A stretch of 64,000 nt of DNA from Simplicispira psychrophila DSM 11588 (GTDB lineage: Bacteria; Pseudomonadota; Gammaproteobacteria; Burkholderiales; Burkholderiaceae_C). The position numbers and the translations under genes were made by a program. Shown here piece by piece: positions 63,753 to 64,000 of this stretch (position 1 is its first letter; each line of letters starts with the position of its first letter). The notes under the pieces are model-generated. The model searched no databases, was not told where the DNA came from, and saw only the letters and a list, made by a program, of their open reading frames with translations. Location: NCBI RefSeq assembly GCF_000688255.1, contig NZ_JHYS01000002.1:326329-390328 (forward strand), written 5' to 3'.

Positions 63753-64000
63753 TGCTGGTCAAGTTTTTTCGGACACAACGATAGGTTGTTTGATTGCCGA
63801 TTGCTGCTCGAAGGCATTGGGTGGCAAGTTGCCCAGTTTGGAGTGCAGCCGCACGCTGTTGTAGAAACCTATGATGCAGTCGGCGATGTCCATCATGGCC
63901 TCGGCGTGGTTGGCGTAGTCGCGCTGCCAGACCCGCTCCGTCTTGAGGCTCAGGAAGAAGCGCTCCATCACCGCGTTGTCCCAGCAGTTGCCCTTACGGC
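63753..64000 (-). mobile_element. IS3-family insertion sequence, one end (continues beyond window)
   Basis: The transposase fragment below ends 6 bp inside a plausible terminal TGCTGGTCAAGTTTTTTCGG at 63753. The other end lies outside the window, so terminal repeats and target duplications cannot be compared. Confidence 0.6.
63759..64000 (-). CDS. IS3-family transposase (orfB, DDE integrase), C-terminal part
   Basis: Reading the reverse strand from the window edge: RKGNCWDNAVMERFFLSLKT, ERVWQRDY, DIADCIIGFYNSVRLHSKLG and NLPPNAFEQQ. The CWDNA...E-x6-K spacing holds the last catalytic Glu of the DDE triad, and FYN..R.HS.LG..P is the typical C-terminal signature of IS3-family OrfB. The rest of the gene is beyond the window. 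Confidence 0.92.
   Translation of the reverse strand, partial: RKGNCWDNAVMERFFLSLKTERVWQRDYANHAEAMMDIADCIIGFYNSVRLHSKLGNLPPNAFEQQSAIKQPIVVSEKT

Overview
This 64 kb window is chromosomal DNA from a GC-rich betaproteobacterium, most likely family Comamonadaceae (order Burkholderiales). That placement is inferred from protein character, from gene order (TorF-like porin-glnK-amtB; lplT beside alr; mnmG-rsmG-parA-parB with parS sites) and from a dispersed AT-richer repeat that sits in many intergenic gaps. The mnmG-rsmG-parAB block with three parS-like sites suggests the window lies close to the replication origin, although dnaA/oriC itself is not present.

Layout. 1-449: start of a periplasmic binding protein, cut by the window edge. 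645-3766: copper-resistance module (copA divergent from copZ-cueR) with two back-to-back CueR-type operators. 3853-5480: a decayed island with an hsdS remnant, an inverted-repeat miniature element, an XRE antitoxin-like gene and a frameshifted AlbA_2/RecG-like fragment. 5737-10401: ydcH-like gene, comM and the nitrogen operon porin-glnK-amtB behind NtrC and sigma-54 sites. 10658-15119: SMP-30 lactonase, glcE, yoaK-like gene and glcF. 15191-22704: cold-shock/excalibur protein, ProQ/FinO protein, CorA, EamA exporter, lplT, alr and a Sel1-lytic transglycosylase. 22711-27213: cupredoxin with DUF4142 protein, then a large exported penicillin-acylase-like hydrolase and a TetR regulator. 27344-32674: operon of DUF2760 protein and two divergent Hsp70-like ATPases, a poorly described chaperone-like system. 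32877-35424: a Fic-fold regulator with a degenerate catalytic motif, divergent from a hydroxypyruvate-isomerase-like gene; between them lies a striking phased repeat and palindrome array. 35536-43270: chemotaxis receptor, old yellow enzyme, MFS exporter, GST, LysR/YeiH pair and a YkgJ-like protein. 43375-48624: parS, mnmG, rsmG, parA, a small hydrolase and parB. 49572-54176: envelope operon of lipoproteins (COG3014-type, YcfL-like, LpoB, an LpoB-like exported protein and a lipoprotein hydrolase). 54210-57635: DUF3149 peptide, cyanase, MFS and GGDEF protein. 57639-60359: response regulator and a sensor kinase interrupted by an in-frame TGA. 60456-64000: two tandem paralogous AAA-ATPase/PD-(D/E)XK genes and the end of an IS3-family transposase.

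The most interesting non-genic signals are a dispersed ~55-bp repeat family (14 copies recognised counting both halves of an inverted pair, one lying inside glcE and four supplying the 3' ends of reading frames), the iteron-like array at 34435-34548, and the NtrC/sigma-54 control region of the ammonium operon. No rRNA, tRNA or CRISPR array was recognised.
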